Positions 24,468-32,968 of a stretch of 64,000 nucleotides of DNA are shown piece after piece. The position numbers and the translations under genes are program-made. Source of the stretch: Candidatus Omnitrophica bacterium UBA6210. Lineage in GTDB: Bacteria; Omnitrophota; Gorgyraeia; Velamenicoccales; Velamenicoccaceae. Position 1 is the stretch's first letter; each line of letters opens with the position of its first letter. The notes under the pieces were generated by a model that worked only from the letters and a program-made list of their open reading frames with translations, was not told the origin of the DNA and searched no databases. Location of the stretch: assembly GCA_002421805.1 (NCBI GenBank), contig DISM01000001.1, positions 282,902-346,901 on the forward strand, in the 5' to 3' direction.

Positions 24468-24541
24468 GGCTGCCCCGCTTGGATTCGAACCAAGATTAAC
24501 TGGTCCAGAGCCAGTCGTGCTACCGGTTGCACTACAGGGCA
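24467..24541 (-). tRNA. tRNA-Gln (CTG)
   Basis: 75 bases with encoded CCA. Acceptor TGCCCTG pairs with CGGGGCA, the T arm reads GGTTCGAATCC and the anticodon loop CTCTGGA gives CTG. The 5' ten bases overlap the 3' end of the adjacent LAGLIDADG open frame. Confidence 0.95.
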
Positions 24542-25104
24542 AGATGCTGTCTAAAACCTATCAATTTTATAAAACCATCGACCTCTTTTCTTCTCGCCAA
24601 TCGTACGTAATTTTTGCCGGTTTGTGGATTATATCCCAACCCGAGAAGAACTCTATACACATCCTCCAACAATCTACGGCAGTAATTTTTAAACTCAATA
24701 TATTGCGCATAATTTGACCTGTCTTCCTGAAAACAACCATCTGTCTCAAACAACCCCTTGAGACATCGAGTCATGAATTTTCTTTTGGAAAAGATCCATT
24801 CAGGGATGCCGACGTTATTCTTTATCTTGTTTCCGACCGGGATGCCCAATCTTGCGCTGATCTGTTGTTGATACAGATTAATATTTACTGCCTTCTTATG
24901 GCGCCGTTTATGAGATGAGGCTGCTTTGTTAAAAACGCGGACAACGAGACGCTGGATATGTTTTATATACGCTATATCCTTCGAATGACAAATGATTCTT
25001 AAATTTTCAGTCCGAGGATGCCTGTATAAATTCCCATCACCCAAGACAATACCGATAAGCTCTGCGAGATTACCGTTTTTAGACAGTCTTTTATATATCC
25101 TCAT
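24532..25104 (-). CDS. Free-standing LAGLIDADG homing endonuclease, overlapping tRNA-Gln
   Basis: 190 residues from ATG 25104; an open frame continues upstream to a TTG at 25290 but lacks recognisable sequence. Two LAGLIDADG helices are visible: LAELIGIVLGDGNLY and CLKGLFETDGCFQED, with acidic catalytic residues (D in LGDG and TDG) kept. IPEWIFSKRKFMTRCLKG between them is typical. Such genes insert themselves at a recognised site. The stop codon lies inside the acceptor stem of tRNA-Gln on the same strand, so tRNA processing would cut the mRNA 3' end. Confidence 0.8.
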   Translation of the reverse strand: MRIYKRLSKNGNLAELIGIVLGDGNLYRHPRTENLRIICHSKDIAYIKHIQRLVVRVFNKAASSHKRRHKKAVNINLYQQQISARLGIPVGNKIKNNVGIPEWIFSKRKFMTRCLKGLFETDGCFQEDRSNYAQYIEFKNYCRRLLEDVYRVLLGLGYNPQTGKNYVRLARRKEVDGFIKLIGFRQHLAL

Positions 25105-25333
25105 CAGGGCTGCTATAAAATATGATTCGGATTCTTGAGAAATCCCTGCCCGTCCTGAGCCCAAAAATAGGCCTGACGACGGAAAAGGGGTAAAATCGGT
25201 ATGATTATTGTAATATCCTTGCCCCTGAATGACAAGTCTATTTTTAAGGGCACGAAAGAACTCCTTATAATCCTTTACAATCCCGCCCAACTGTTTTATG
25301 ATAATCCATCAGGGTCAAAGACGCCCCTTCACC

Positions 25334-26857
25334 ATGAAAAGAACCGGCTTCGACAACGAAAAATACCTCCGCGAGCAAGCCCAAGCTATCTCCGAAAGAG
25401 TCCGCAAGTTCGATAACAAGTTATATCTCGAGTTCGGCGGCAAGCTGTGTTTCGATTACCATGCCGCCAGGGTCCTACCCGGCTATGACCCCAATGTCAA
25501 GCTGCGCCTCCTGCAGATGCTTAGCGACAAGATCAATATCGTCCTCTCCATTTACGCCGGGGACATCGAAAGCGGCCGGTTGCGCGGGGATTTCGGCATC
25601 ACCTATGACGCCGCCACGTTCAAATTGATCGACGACCTCAGAAAATGGGACCTGGACATCCTCGCCGTCGTCATCACGCGCTTTAACAACCAGCCATCCG
25701 CCGTTGTTTTTAAAAACAAACTGGAGCGCCGGGGGATCAAGGTCTATCTCCATTATCCCATCGAAGGCTATCCTGTAGACGTGGACGCCGTGGTCAGCGA
25801 CAAGGGCTTCGGCAAAAACGACTATATTGAAACGGATAAACCTATTGTGGTGGTGACGGGCCCCGGGCCGAACAGCGGAAAACTCTCGACATGCCTCTCC
25901 CAGCTCTATAATGAGCACCGCCGGGGCATTAATGCCGGATACGCCAAATTCGAGACATTCCCCATCTGGAGCATCGAGCTCAAGCATCCCGTGAACATCG
26001 CCTACGAAGCGGCGACCGCGGATATCCAGGACTTTAACCTTGTCGACCCGTTCCATCTGGCCGCCTACAAAAAAGTCTCCATCAACTACAACCGCGATGT
26101 CGAGAGCTTCCCGATCCTGAAATTAATCCTCAAGCGGATCTTCGAAGGGCAGACGCATCCCATCCTGTATCAATCTCCGACGGACATGGGCGTCAACAGG
26201 GCCGGATTCGGCATCGTCCAGGACGACGTCGTGCGCGAGGCATCCAAACAGGAATTGATCCGGCGCTATCTGCGCTACAATACAGAATATGCCCTGGGGA
26301 TCGAAAAGAAATCGACGGTGGACCGGGCCATGTCCTTGATGGAAGAGTTGGGGCTGAAAGTGACCGACCGATTGATCGTCGAGCCGGCCAGGGAAGCGGC
26401 CCAACAGGCCGAGGCCCATGGCAAGGGCAACGCAGGCATCTTTTGCGGGGCCGCCATCCAGCTCGGCGACGGCAGGATCATCACGGGGAAAAACTCGAAG
26501 CTGATGCACGCGGCCTCAAGCCTGATCCTCAACGCCATCAAGACGCTCGCCAACATTCCCGACGAGATCCTCCTGCTCTCGCCCCAGATCATCCATCAGA
26601 TCTCGGAGCTCAAAGAAGGGGCCCTGCGACAGGAATCGACCAGCCTGGACCTGCAGGAAACGCTCATCGCCCTTTCGATCAGCGCGACGACCAATCACAC
26701 GGCCGAACTGGCCATGAAAAAACTGACGGAATTGCGCAATTGCGAAATGCACATGACCCATATCCCCACCCCCGGCGACCAGATCGGCCTCAACAAGCTG
26801 GGCATCAACCTGACGACAGACGGCAAATTCTCCTCCCGCAACCTGTTCATGGTCTAA
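25334..26857 (+). CDS. DUF1846 family protein
   Basis: 507 residues from ATG 25334. The opening KRTGFDNEKYLREQAQAISERVRKFDNKLYLEFGGKLCFDYHAARVLPGYDPN is diagnostic of DUF1846, as are IVVVTGPGPNSGKLSTCLSQLY (P-loop-like) and YQSPTDMGVNRAGFGIVQDD. The full length agrees with the family (about 500). The fold is known structurally but no function is established. It is the only plus-strand protein gene left of dnaA, and it stands next to a homing endonuclease, so local insertion or inversion is possible. Confidence 0.93.
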   Translation: MKRTGFDNEKYLREQAQAISERVRKFDNKLYLEFGGKLCFDYHAARVLPGYDPNVKLRLLQMLSDKINIVLSIYAGDIESGRLRGDFGITYDAATFKLIDDLRKWDLDILAVVITRFNNQPSAVVFKNKLERRGIKVYLHYPIEGYPVDVDAVVSDKGFGKNDYIETDKPIVVVTGPGPNSGKLSTCLSQLYNEHRRGINAGYAKFETFPIWSIELKHPVNIAYEAATADIQDFNLVDPFHLAAYKKVSINYNRDVESFPILKLILKRIFEGQTHPILYQSPTDMGVNRAGFGIVQDDVVREASKQELIRRYLRYNTEYALGIEKKSTVDRAMSLMEELGLKVTDRLIVEPAREAAQQAEAHGKGNAGIFCGAAIQLGDGRIITGKNSKLMHAASSLILNAIKTLANIPDEILLLSPQIIHQISELKEGALRQESTSLDLQETLIALSISATTNHTAELAMKKLTELRNCEMHMTHIPTPGDQIGLNKLGINLTTDGKFSSRNLFMV

Positions 26858-26907
26858 ATCTGATCTGATTTTATCTCAAGAGGAAAGTATCGCTTAACGG
26901 AAGGCAT

Positions 26908-26935
26908 ACCGCGGCAGGAACGCGGTCATATTTTG
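26908..26935 (+). terminator. Weak bidirectional hairpin between convergent genes
   Basis: ACCGCG (26908-26913) pairs with CGCGGT (26921-26926), followed on the plus strand by CATATTTTG. It lies between the DUF1846 gene and the zinc-ribbon gene and overlaps the stop of the latter. Confidence 0.35.
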
Positions 26936-27177
26936 ATCGGGTGGCATAGCTCTGTTTCGCTGGCCGATGTTCTGCCGCAGCAGGCGCAGACAAAAGACAG
27001 TTTTTCAGCTTTGGGCTTGCAGAAATGATGCAGGTTCTCTAAAACGCCTCCGCAGAAACCGCACCTGGATGTCCCTGCGATATTCATGGGCGTGCACAGG
27101 TGCCCTTTGGACGTGGTGGGGGCGCCGCAGGAAACGCACAGATACTCCGAAGGGTCTGTTTTTTTGGCTGACTTCAT
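26926..27177 (-). CDS. Small zinc-ribbon protein, function unknown
   Basis: 83 residues from ATG 27177 (or 27183). Three CxxC/CGxC knuckles are present: YLCVSCGAP, SRCGFCGG and FVCACCGRT, each followed by a second Cys or His (HLCTPMNI, HHFCKPK, LCHPIKI). This suggests three zinc-binding repeats of about 27 residues. No family is recognised. The start codon sits directly at the base of a perfect 14-bp hairpin (27188-27217). Confidence 0.65.
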   Translation of the reverse strand: MKSAKKTDPSEYLCVSCGAPTTSKGHLCTPMNIAGTSRCGFCGGVLENLHHFCKPKAEKLSFVCACCGRTSASETELCHPIKI

Positions 27178-27187
27178 CGTCATGCCC

Positions 27188-27217
27188 TTATGCCGAAGGC
27201 ATGTGCCTTCGGCATAA
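27188..27217 (-). promoter_or_regulatory. Perfect 14-bp hairpin with 2-base loop in front of the zinc-ribbon gene
   Basis: Arms at 27188-27201 and 27204-27217 are exact reverse complements (core TGCCGAAGGCA). The stem ends four bases before the upstream start codon and covers part of the probable ribosome site. It could be a translational switch, a processing signal or a small palindromic repeat. Confidence 0.55.
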
Positions 27218-27296
27218 GACGCTCTTCGGCAAGACGTCATTGTCTTGCCTGCCATGGATTATATGATGGCCCCCAGGGGCTTGTCAACCCCAAAGG

Positions 27297-28850
27297 TCAC
27301 ATGCGCCGGGGTTTGAGTTCAAAGAGCTCAAGAGGGCCGACCCTCTTTCCCACCTGAAACCTGCGTAAAAGCTCGGCCTCGGCATTCACAAGGGTCTGCC
27401 GTTCGGTCTCTTCAAGCAGGCCGTAAACCACCGGGTTGAAATAGTAGATATTCCCTCGGCAACGGCCGAGGGCATCGTCAAGCCCCACATCATTGATAAA
27501 AAGCCAATGTCTTTGCGGAAACAAAAACTCAAGCGCCATCCCGGATGTGCTGGTCCTGAGCGTCACAATGCAGTCCTGCGACAAACAGGCGGGAAAATCC
27601 TTTTTGATATCTTTCCAGGAGAACGCTTTCAGGGGACCCAGGTCGCTGTCGGCCTTGGCGCCCAACAAGAACAATAAAGAAAAAACCAGGACGAGCCTTA
27701 TCCAGCCGCGGCGGACAAAAAGCTCAAGCGCTTTCGCAACCACATATCCCATCACAAGAAAAACAGGGATAAGGATCTGCAGGATCTGCCATTCGGCGTT
27801 GGCCCGCGCATAATAACACAAGGGAACCAGGCCGGCCAACAACCACCCCATGGCCAAGTTCATGGCGCGGCCTGTCTTTTGGAACGACTGGACCAATAGC
27901 AGGCCCGCGGCCGCCCATAGGGGCATGCCTCCTGACCGTGACAAAAAAAGGCCGAAGTTCTTTATGAAATAAACCGCGCCAAAAGGAGTATTCCGGCCAT
28001 GATAGACGGCAGAGATACAGGCCGTCTGGATTCCCCACCAGTTGAGCAAAAAACCGAAGCAGAAGGCCAGCGTCGCCACGCTCAAAAGAATGGCCGGCAT
28101 GAGATACCCTCTAAGCGTCTCCCGCCATTCTCTGTCGTTCTTCGCCGCTCCGAAAAAAACAAACAAGAAAACGGGGAGAAAAACAACGTTCTCCAGCTTG
28201 ATGTTGATCGTGATGAAGAAAAGAAAAAGAAGCCCAAGACCAAGCGGTTTCTTCTTGGTCTTCATAAAACAGATCAAAAAGAGGAACTCGAGCCCGACGA
28301 AGAACACGGAGACCGGCATGGGGAATTCGTAGCCGCTGTAAACGATGTGCTGCGTCGATACGGCAAGCAACCCCGCCGCCATGACGGAAGCGATGCGATC
28401 CGCGGTCAGGGCATAGGACACAAGGTAAACGAGGCCGATGGCCAGGACGCTGACAGCCAGGTTGAAAGACGACACCACTGTCAGGCTTTCCGCAATCATG
28501 AGCGGGATGGACAAGAAAAATGAATAACCGGGGACATGCAGGGCGGCGGACAGGACGAACCGCGCGGGGAACCTCAAAAAAAAGATGTCCTTGATCGCCA
28601 GGGCATCCTCGACAAAACCCCACCCGTAAGGGTCCAGGTCTATGTGAAACGTATGGCGGACCATCAGGGCAAGCCCGGCCGCCGCCAGGAGGGCCACCAT
28701 CAGCGCATCCCGCCGCATCAGGCCCTTGAATTGATCCTTGAAAACCGGAAGGCTGGCCCACGCCGCCTTGACAAAAACGGATACAAGGAAGATAAAATAG
28801 AGCAGCCACCCGTAAGAAAGGATGTCTCGCGCCCCGCCGGCCACACCCAA
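27297..28850 (-). CDS. Multi-pass membrane protein of the GT-C (PMT/ArnT-like) glycosyltransferase type
   Basis: About 517 residues with roughly ten membrane helices. After the first helix, GWLLYFIFLVSVFV, there is RHTFHIDLDPYGWGFVEDALAIKD, an acidic first periplasmic loop as in GT-C enzymes that use polyprenyl-linked sugars. The C-terminal soluble domain (QDCIVTLRTSTSGMALEFLFPQRHWLF) is extracytoplasmic. The chosen start is a TTG at 28850 with GAGGTG seven bases before it, overlapping the stop of the upstream methyltransferase gene. Family membership is probable rather than certain. Confidence 0.65.
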   Translation of the reverse strand: MGVAGGARDILSYGWLLYFIFLVSVFVKAAWASLPVFKDQFKGLMRRDALMVALLAAAGLALMVRHTFHIDLDPYGWGFVEDALAIKDIFFLRFPARFVLSAALHVPGYSFFLSIPLMIAESLTVVSSFNLAVSVLAIGLVYLVSYALTADRIASVMAAGLLAVSTQHIVYSGYEFPMPVSVFFVGLEFLFLICFMKTKKKPLGLGLLFLFFITINIKLENVVFLPVFLFVFFGAAKNDREWRETLRGYLMPAILLSVATLAFCFGFLLNWWGIQTACISAVYHGRNTPFGAVYFIKNFGLFLSRSGGMPLWAAAGLLLVQSFQKTGRAMNLAMGWLLAGLVPLCYYARANAEWQILQILIPVFLVMGYVVAKALELFVRRGWIRLVLVFSLLFLLGAKADSDLGPLKAFSWKDIKKDFPACLSQDCIVTLRTSTSGMALEFLFPQRHWLFINDVGLDDALGRCRGNIYYFNPVVYGLLEETERQTLVNAEAELLRRFQVGKRVGPLELFELKPRRM

Positions 28851-28854
28851 GGAT

Positions 28855-29460
28855 TCACCTCTTATCTTTCCAGACAATAACCTCGCCGTGATGGCGGTGA
28901 TAAGGATTCCTCAACGCCCGCGTGAACCCCAGATCGCCCAGATGCCTTATCTTGGCGGTTTTATTCCTGTCGGACTCATAGAATCCGAGGATCAGGCGGC
29001 CGCCGCGGCTCAACTGGCGGAAACACGGCCCCAGAAGTTCGACCTTGCTTTCCGGGCCGAAAACGTAATTGTCCCAGACATTCCAATAGATATAATCAAA
29101 ATATCTGTGGGGCCAAATTTTCTTCATGTCCGGTTCATCAACCAGGTCGGCAACGATAAAATTTTCAGCTCGGCCGGGAAACAGGGCCCTGGCCTGACGG
29201 ATGAGGGCCGGGTCCCGGTCGACGCCATAAGGGACAAGCTTGTGTCCCGACCACTCCTGGAGACACCGTATCAAGAAGCCGTTTGCGCATCCGATGTCGA
29301 GGATCGTGCCCGCATGCGTGATGGCCCGCGAGATGAAAAACCTCGTGCGCGCGTATGTCCGGAACTTCTCGTGCCCGGCCCCGGCACCGGCGACGATCGC
29401 GCGCAGCCTCTTTTCTCCGCCGGCAAACCTTTTGAATTCCTGGGAATAGCGGAACTCCAT
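28855..29460 (-). CDS. Class I SAM-dependent methyltransferase
   Basis: 201 residues. GTILDIGCANGFLIRCLQEWSG is motif I, YGVDRDPALIRQAR is motif II, and FDYIYWNVWDNYVFGPESKVELLGPCFRQLSRGGRLILGFYESD covers motifs III-IV. No substrate is evident. It is in a run with a radical SAM protein (14 bases upstream) and a GT-C membrane protein, perhaps a surface-glycan or lipid-modifying set. Confidence 0.88.
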   Translation of the reverse strand: MEFRYSQEFKRFAGGEKRLRAIVAGAGAGHEKFRTYARTRFFISRAITHAGTILDIGCANGFLIRCLQEWSGHKLVPYGVDRDPALIRQARALFPGRAENFIVADLVDEPDMKKIWPHRYFDYIYWNVWDNYVFGPESKVELLGPCFRQLSRGGRLILGFYESDRNKTAKIRHLGDLGFTRALRNPYHRHHGEVIVWKDKR

Positions 29461-29475
29461 CGTCTCTGAAATCCT

Positions 29476-30483
29476 TTAAGAACGTTTATGCGCGGGGATC
29501 ACAAGGGCCGAGGCCAAGGCGCGCTTGTCCGGACGCACCGGCTTCAGGTTCCCGATGCCATAACGAAGGATGTCGTTCACAAGAAACCCATCACACCTGC
29601 CGGCGGCGGCGCAATGAGCGCAGATCTTGACCTTGATCTTCCTGCGGTACCGCGGCAAATCGGGGACCGCGGTCTTCTGGCCGCCGGACGGCTGAAAATA
29701 GCTCCCCAGGAACGCCGGTTTTTGCGTGTTATCTGTAAAATCGTTGTCGAACCCCAGCACGCAGAACGGGACGTCGCAGAACCGGACCGGTCGGCGCAGG
29801 CGGAGCGCATGCCTGAGCAGCCTGCGCCAGTAGCGGCCCTGGAATTTCTGCGGGACATAATAACTGTAATCGTCGTTCGAAACAAAAGCGGGCGCGAAAT
29901 ACAGGTCGTCGCATCCCAGCGCGTACATCAGATCGAAGGTGTCCTCCAAGACGTTCTTGGTCTGCTGCAAAAGAAGCGAGGTCAGGAGGACTTGGGGCGC
30001 GCCGCTTCTTTTTATGTTTTTGATCCCCCGGACCGTGGCCTGAAAACTTCCGGCCGCACGCGTCACCTTGTCATGAACGTTATGGTCGGCGCCGTAGAGA
30101 GGGATACGGAAAGCGTCGACGCCGCTCGCCACCAGCCTGCGGGCAAAGGCCTTATCGGCCAGGCGCACGCCGTTGGTGGACACGCGGATCCAGCGAAATC
30201 CCAGGCGCCTCGCCTCCCGGATGAACGCAGGAAGGCCCAAAAATTCCAAAGGATCTCCGCCGGAAACGTCGATCTTTTCAAACCCCTCACGCCGGAATTC
30301 TTTCAAGGCGCGCGAGGCATCCGCCAGCTGTTTCTGCCACTCTTTTCTGGGCATCCGCGAATCCTGCCAGAGAGGCCTGCAGAACACGCAGGCGCTGCTG
30401 CAATAAGGCCTCAGGACCACCGAACACACCGTTCTTTCACGCTTGAGGGGAATGGAAGAAGACTTACTCGGAGGGATTGCCAT
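29476..30483 (-). CDS. Radical SAM protein
   Basis: 335 residues. The cluster motif is CSSACVFC at about residues 32-39, followed by the SAM-binding VSGGDPLEFL, and WIRVSTNGVRLADKAFARRLVASGVDAFRIPLYG, typical of the MoaA/PqqE-like core. The C-terminal part contains KVKICAHCAAAGRCDGF, which may bind a second cluster (SPASM-like, short). The start overlaps the GGDEF gene by 20 bases. The reaction cannot be deduced. Confidence 0.87.
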   Translation of the reverse strand: MAIPPSKSSSIPLKRERTVCSVVLRPYCSSACVFCRPLWQDSRMPRKEWQKQLADASRALKEFRREGFEKIDVSGGDPLEFLGLPAFIREARRLGFRWIRVSTNGVRLADKAFARRLVASGVDAFRIPLYGADHNVHDKVTRAAGSFQATVRGIKNIKRSGAPQVLLTSLLLQQTKNVLEDTFDLMYALGCDDLYFAPAFVSNDDYSYYVPQKFQGRYWRRLLRHALRLRRPVRFCDVPFCVLGFDNDFTDNTQKPAFLGSYFQPSGGQKTAVPDLPRYRRKIKVKICAHCAAAGRCDGFLVNDILRYGIGNLKPVRPDKRALASALVIPAHKRS

Positions 30484-31297
30484 ATTTGATCTGGGCGATC
30501 TCGGAGCGCTTGAAGGTCATCTGTCCTTCGCCGCCGTTTTCGAAATAAAGACGGAGGACCACTGCGCCCCTGTTTTCTGATAAGATGCGGCCGTCAAACA
30601 CCAAGCCACTGCGCAGAACGACCGTATCGAGGTTTTTCGGCTCGCTCACGATCTTGATATGCTTGAGCTGTTCCAGTTTCGGACGAATGATCTGCTGATA
30701 AGTGAGGTGGTAGACGAGGCCGATGGTGGCTAATGCAGAGACAATCGCGGCCAGGAACATCACGATGCGCCTGAATTTCAAAAGACCGATGCGGCCGTAA
30801 GGCGTGGTCCTGTTGCGGCCCGTTCTTTTGGAAAAATACATCGCATCGTCGGCGTTGCGGATCAGTTCCTCGGCGGTCTGGCCGTCGTCGGGGAAACCCG
30901 CGACCCCGCAGCTGACCGCTACATGATAGAACCGGTCTCCGTAAAGGCACGGCCTGTGACGCAGATTGTGCTGACACTGCCGCAGGGCACAAAGGGTTTC
31001 CTTGACGGTCTTGCCGGGGAAAACAACGATAAACTCGTCGCCGCCGTAGCGGAAAAAGAGACACGGCCCTTCCAGAAAGGTCAAACGCAAAGTCGAAGTG
31101 GCGTATTTAAGGATCTCGTCGCCGAACGGATGGCCATACCTGTCGTTATATTTCTTGAAACGATCGACGTCGACCAGGACGAGGGAAAACGGCTTGCCTT
31201 GCGCCCTGGAATCCGCGATCAATTGCCGCAGATATGATTCAAGGGCGTCTCTCTGGTAAAATCCGGTGAGGGTATCTCTGGGGGCTTGGTCCAGCAT
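30464..31297 (-). CDS. GGDEF-domain diguanylate cyclase with C-terminal membrane helix
   Basis: 277 residues from ATG 31297 (a TTG at 31324 is possible). The catalytic domain comes first: RDTLTGFYQRDALESYL, FSLVLVDVDRFKKYNDRYGHPFGDEIL, and FFRYGGDEFIVVF, the active-site loop. A membrane helix (VMFLAAIVSALATIGLVYHL) follows, then about 80 residues outside with VLRSGLVFDGRILSENRGAVVLRL, a small beta-barrel-like repeat. Most GGDEF proteins have the sensor N-terminal, so this inverted order is unusual. Confidence 0.85.
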   Translation of the reverse strand: MLDQAPRDTLTGFYQRDALESYLRQLIADSRAQGKPFSLVLVDVDRFKKYNDRYGHPFGDEILKYATSTLRLTFLEGPCLFFRYGGDEFIVVFPGKTVKETLCALRQCQHNLRHRPCLYGDRFYHVAVSCGVAGFPDDGQTAEELIRNADDAMYFSKRTGRNRTTPYGRIGLLKFRRIVMFLAAIVSALATIGLVYHLTYQQIIRPKLEQLKHIKIVSEPKNLDTVVLRSGLVFDGRILSENRGAVVLRLYFENGGEGQMTFKRSEIAQIKYGNPSE

Positions 31298-31479
31298 GAT
31301 CCGTTTGCTCGCTTCTATCCGCAATGACCGGGGATCCGCCTCTGTGACGGCATGCGGCTTCGAGCGAAAGAAAAATAATGGAGGCTGCCGCGGCTGGCCG
31401 TGTGCGCAAAACGCCGAACATAGACACGCCGCGCAGGAAACTCCCTGGAGCCCCTTGGGCTTCCCCGCGCTGCCCTATG

Positions 31480-31623
31480 TTACCAGGCGTTGTCCCTCAT
31501 CCATTGGTCGGCGTTTTTGATGTCCCGGCCCATGCCCTTGACCGTTTCACAACCCAGGCAGAACATCACGAGGAACAACGCACATACCACAGGGACCAGT
31601 CTGAAAACCTTTCGTGTCTTCAT
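31480..31623 (-). CDS. Small entericidin-like lipoprotein
   Basis: 47 residues. The signal RLVPVVCALFLVMFCLGC ends in a lipobox, and the mature part ETVKGMGRDIKNADQWMRDNAW matches the entericidin-like pattern (CxTVKGxGxDIxxA). The start ATG overlaps the gltX stop (ATGA). Entericidin-type lipoproteins are tiny outer-membrane proteins of uncertain role. A hairpin-like GC stretch follows. The 31298-31479 interval holds nothing else I can identify. Confidence 0.8.
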   Translation of the reverse strand: MKTRKVFRLVPVVCALFLVMFCLGCETVKGMGRDIKNADQWMRDNAW

Positions 31624-32924
31624 ACGGATTTGTTATTGTAGAGTTGTATGGCGCGCTCCATTCTCTCCAACGTCCTCTCGCGGCCGAGGGTCGCGATCAT
31701 CTCAAACATGCCCGGGCCGACGGTCTTGCCGGAAAGCGCCACACGCAGAGGATGGATCAACTGTTTGGTCGTCAATCCCAGCTCCGTCGCGGCCTGTCGG
31801 AAATCCTCTTCGATCTGCGGCGCATTGAAATCCGGTAATTGGGCGAACCGCGACCGCAGGGTTTCAAAAGCGGCGCTCATGTCCTGCGCGAAAAACTTTT
31901 CGGCGGACGCAGGGTCCATGGTAACGTCCTTGACAAAGAAAAACGCCATGGCGTCGCTTAATTCTGCGAGCGTCGACGCCCTTTCTTTGAATAATTGTAA
32001 TACATCCGCCAGATATTTACCATCAAAATTGTTGTCGGAAATCAGGTTACGCTCTTTTAAGAACGGCTTGACGAGTTGGGCCAACTCTTCGGTAGGGCAG
32101 CTCTTGATGTACTGACTGTTGAGCCAAAGGAGTTTGTTCATGTCAAACGTCGCCGCGGTCTTGTTGGCGTCCTGGATATCGAATTTCGCGACCGCGTCCT
32201 TGAGCGCGATGATCTCCTGGTTGTTGCCGGGAGACCAACCCAGAAGCATAAGGTAGTTCACCAGGGCCCCGGAGAGAAAACCCATAGCCCTGTATTCGCT
32301 GATGGCGGTGGCACCGGCGCGCTTGGACATGCGGCCGCCCCCCGCCCCGAGGATCATGGGGATATGGGCGAATTTCGGCAAAGGATACCCCAGGGCCTCA
32401 TAGAGAACGACCTGCTTGGGGGTATTGGAGATGTGGTCGTCCCCGCGGATGATGTGCGTGATCTGCATGGCCGCGTCGTCCACGACACAGGCGAAATTAT
32501 ATGTGGGCGACTGGTCGGACTTGATCAAGACCTGGTCTTTGATGAGCCCCGTGTCGAACGTGATCTTGCCGTGGATCATGTCGTCGATCTCGAGCGACTT
32601 TTGAGGCATCCTAAAGATGACCGCCCCGGAGCCGTCTTCGGCCTTGTAGGCGAGGCCGGCGTCCAGGAGCTTCTTGGCTACCTCGCGATAAATATCAAAG
32701 CGCTGGCTCTGATAGTGCAGCTCATCCCAGTCAAGGCCCAGCCATTTAAGGGAAAAAAGGATCTCCTCGAGATATTCTTTTTTTGACCGCGCCTGGTCGG
32801 TATCCTCGATGCGCAGGACAAAAGACCCGCCTTTCGCGCGGGCATAGAGCCAGTTGAACAGGCAGGTCCGCGCGCCGCCGATATGCAGATATCCCGTCGG
32901 GCTCGGTGCAAACCTTACACGCAT
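31620..32924 (-). CDS. gltX: Glutamyl-tRNA synthetase
   Basis: 434 residues from ATG 32924 (GGAG nine bases before). Class I signatures are RFAPSPTGYLHIGGARTC (HIGH) and GGGRMSKRAGATAI (KMSKS). The protein is somewhat shorter than the usual 470-490. DDHISNTPKQVVLYEALGYPLPKFAHIPMI is the conserved catalytic stretch. With a tRNA-Gln gene present and no glnS in the window, a non-discriminating role feeding the amidotransferase is possible. Confidence 0.97.
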   Translation of the reverse strand: MRVRFAPSPTGYLHIGGARTCLFNWLYARAKGGSFVLRIEDTDQARSKKEYLEEILFSLKWLGLDWDELHYQSQRFDIYREVAKKLLDAGLAYKAEDGSGAVIFRMPQKSLEIDDMIHGKITFDTGLIKDQVLIKSDQSPTYNFACVVDDAAMQITHIIRGDDHISNTPKQVVLYEALGYPLPKFAHIPMILGAGGGRMSKRAGATAISEYRAMGFLSGALVNYLMLLGWSPGNNQEIIALKDAVAKFDIQDANKTAATFDMNKLLWLNSQYIKSCPTEELAQLVKPFLKERNLISDNNFDGKYLADVLQLFKERASTLAELSDAMAFFFVKDVTMDPASAEKFFAQDMSAAFETLRSRFAQLPDFNAPQIEEDFRQAATELGLTTKQLIHPLRVALSGKTVGPGMFEMIATLGRERTLERMERAIQLYNNKSV

Positions 32925-32968
32925 GACGATCACTCCGTTCTTTTGTCGTCCGTCCGGCGCCTTAACGC

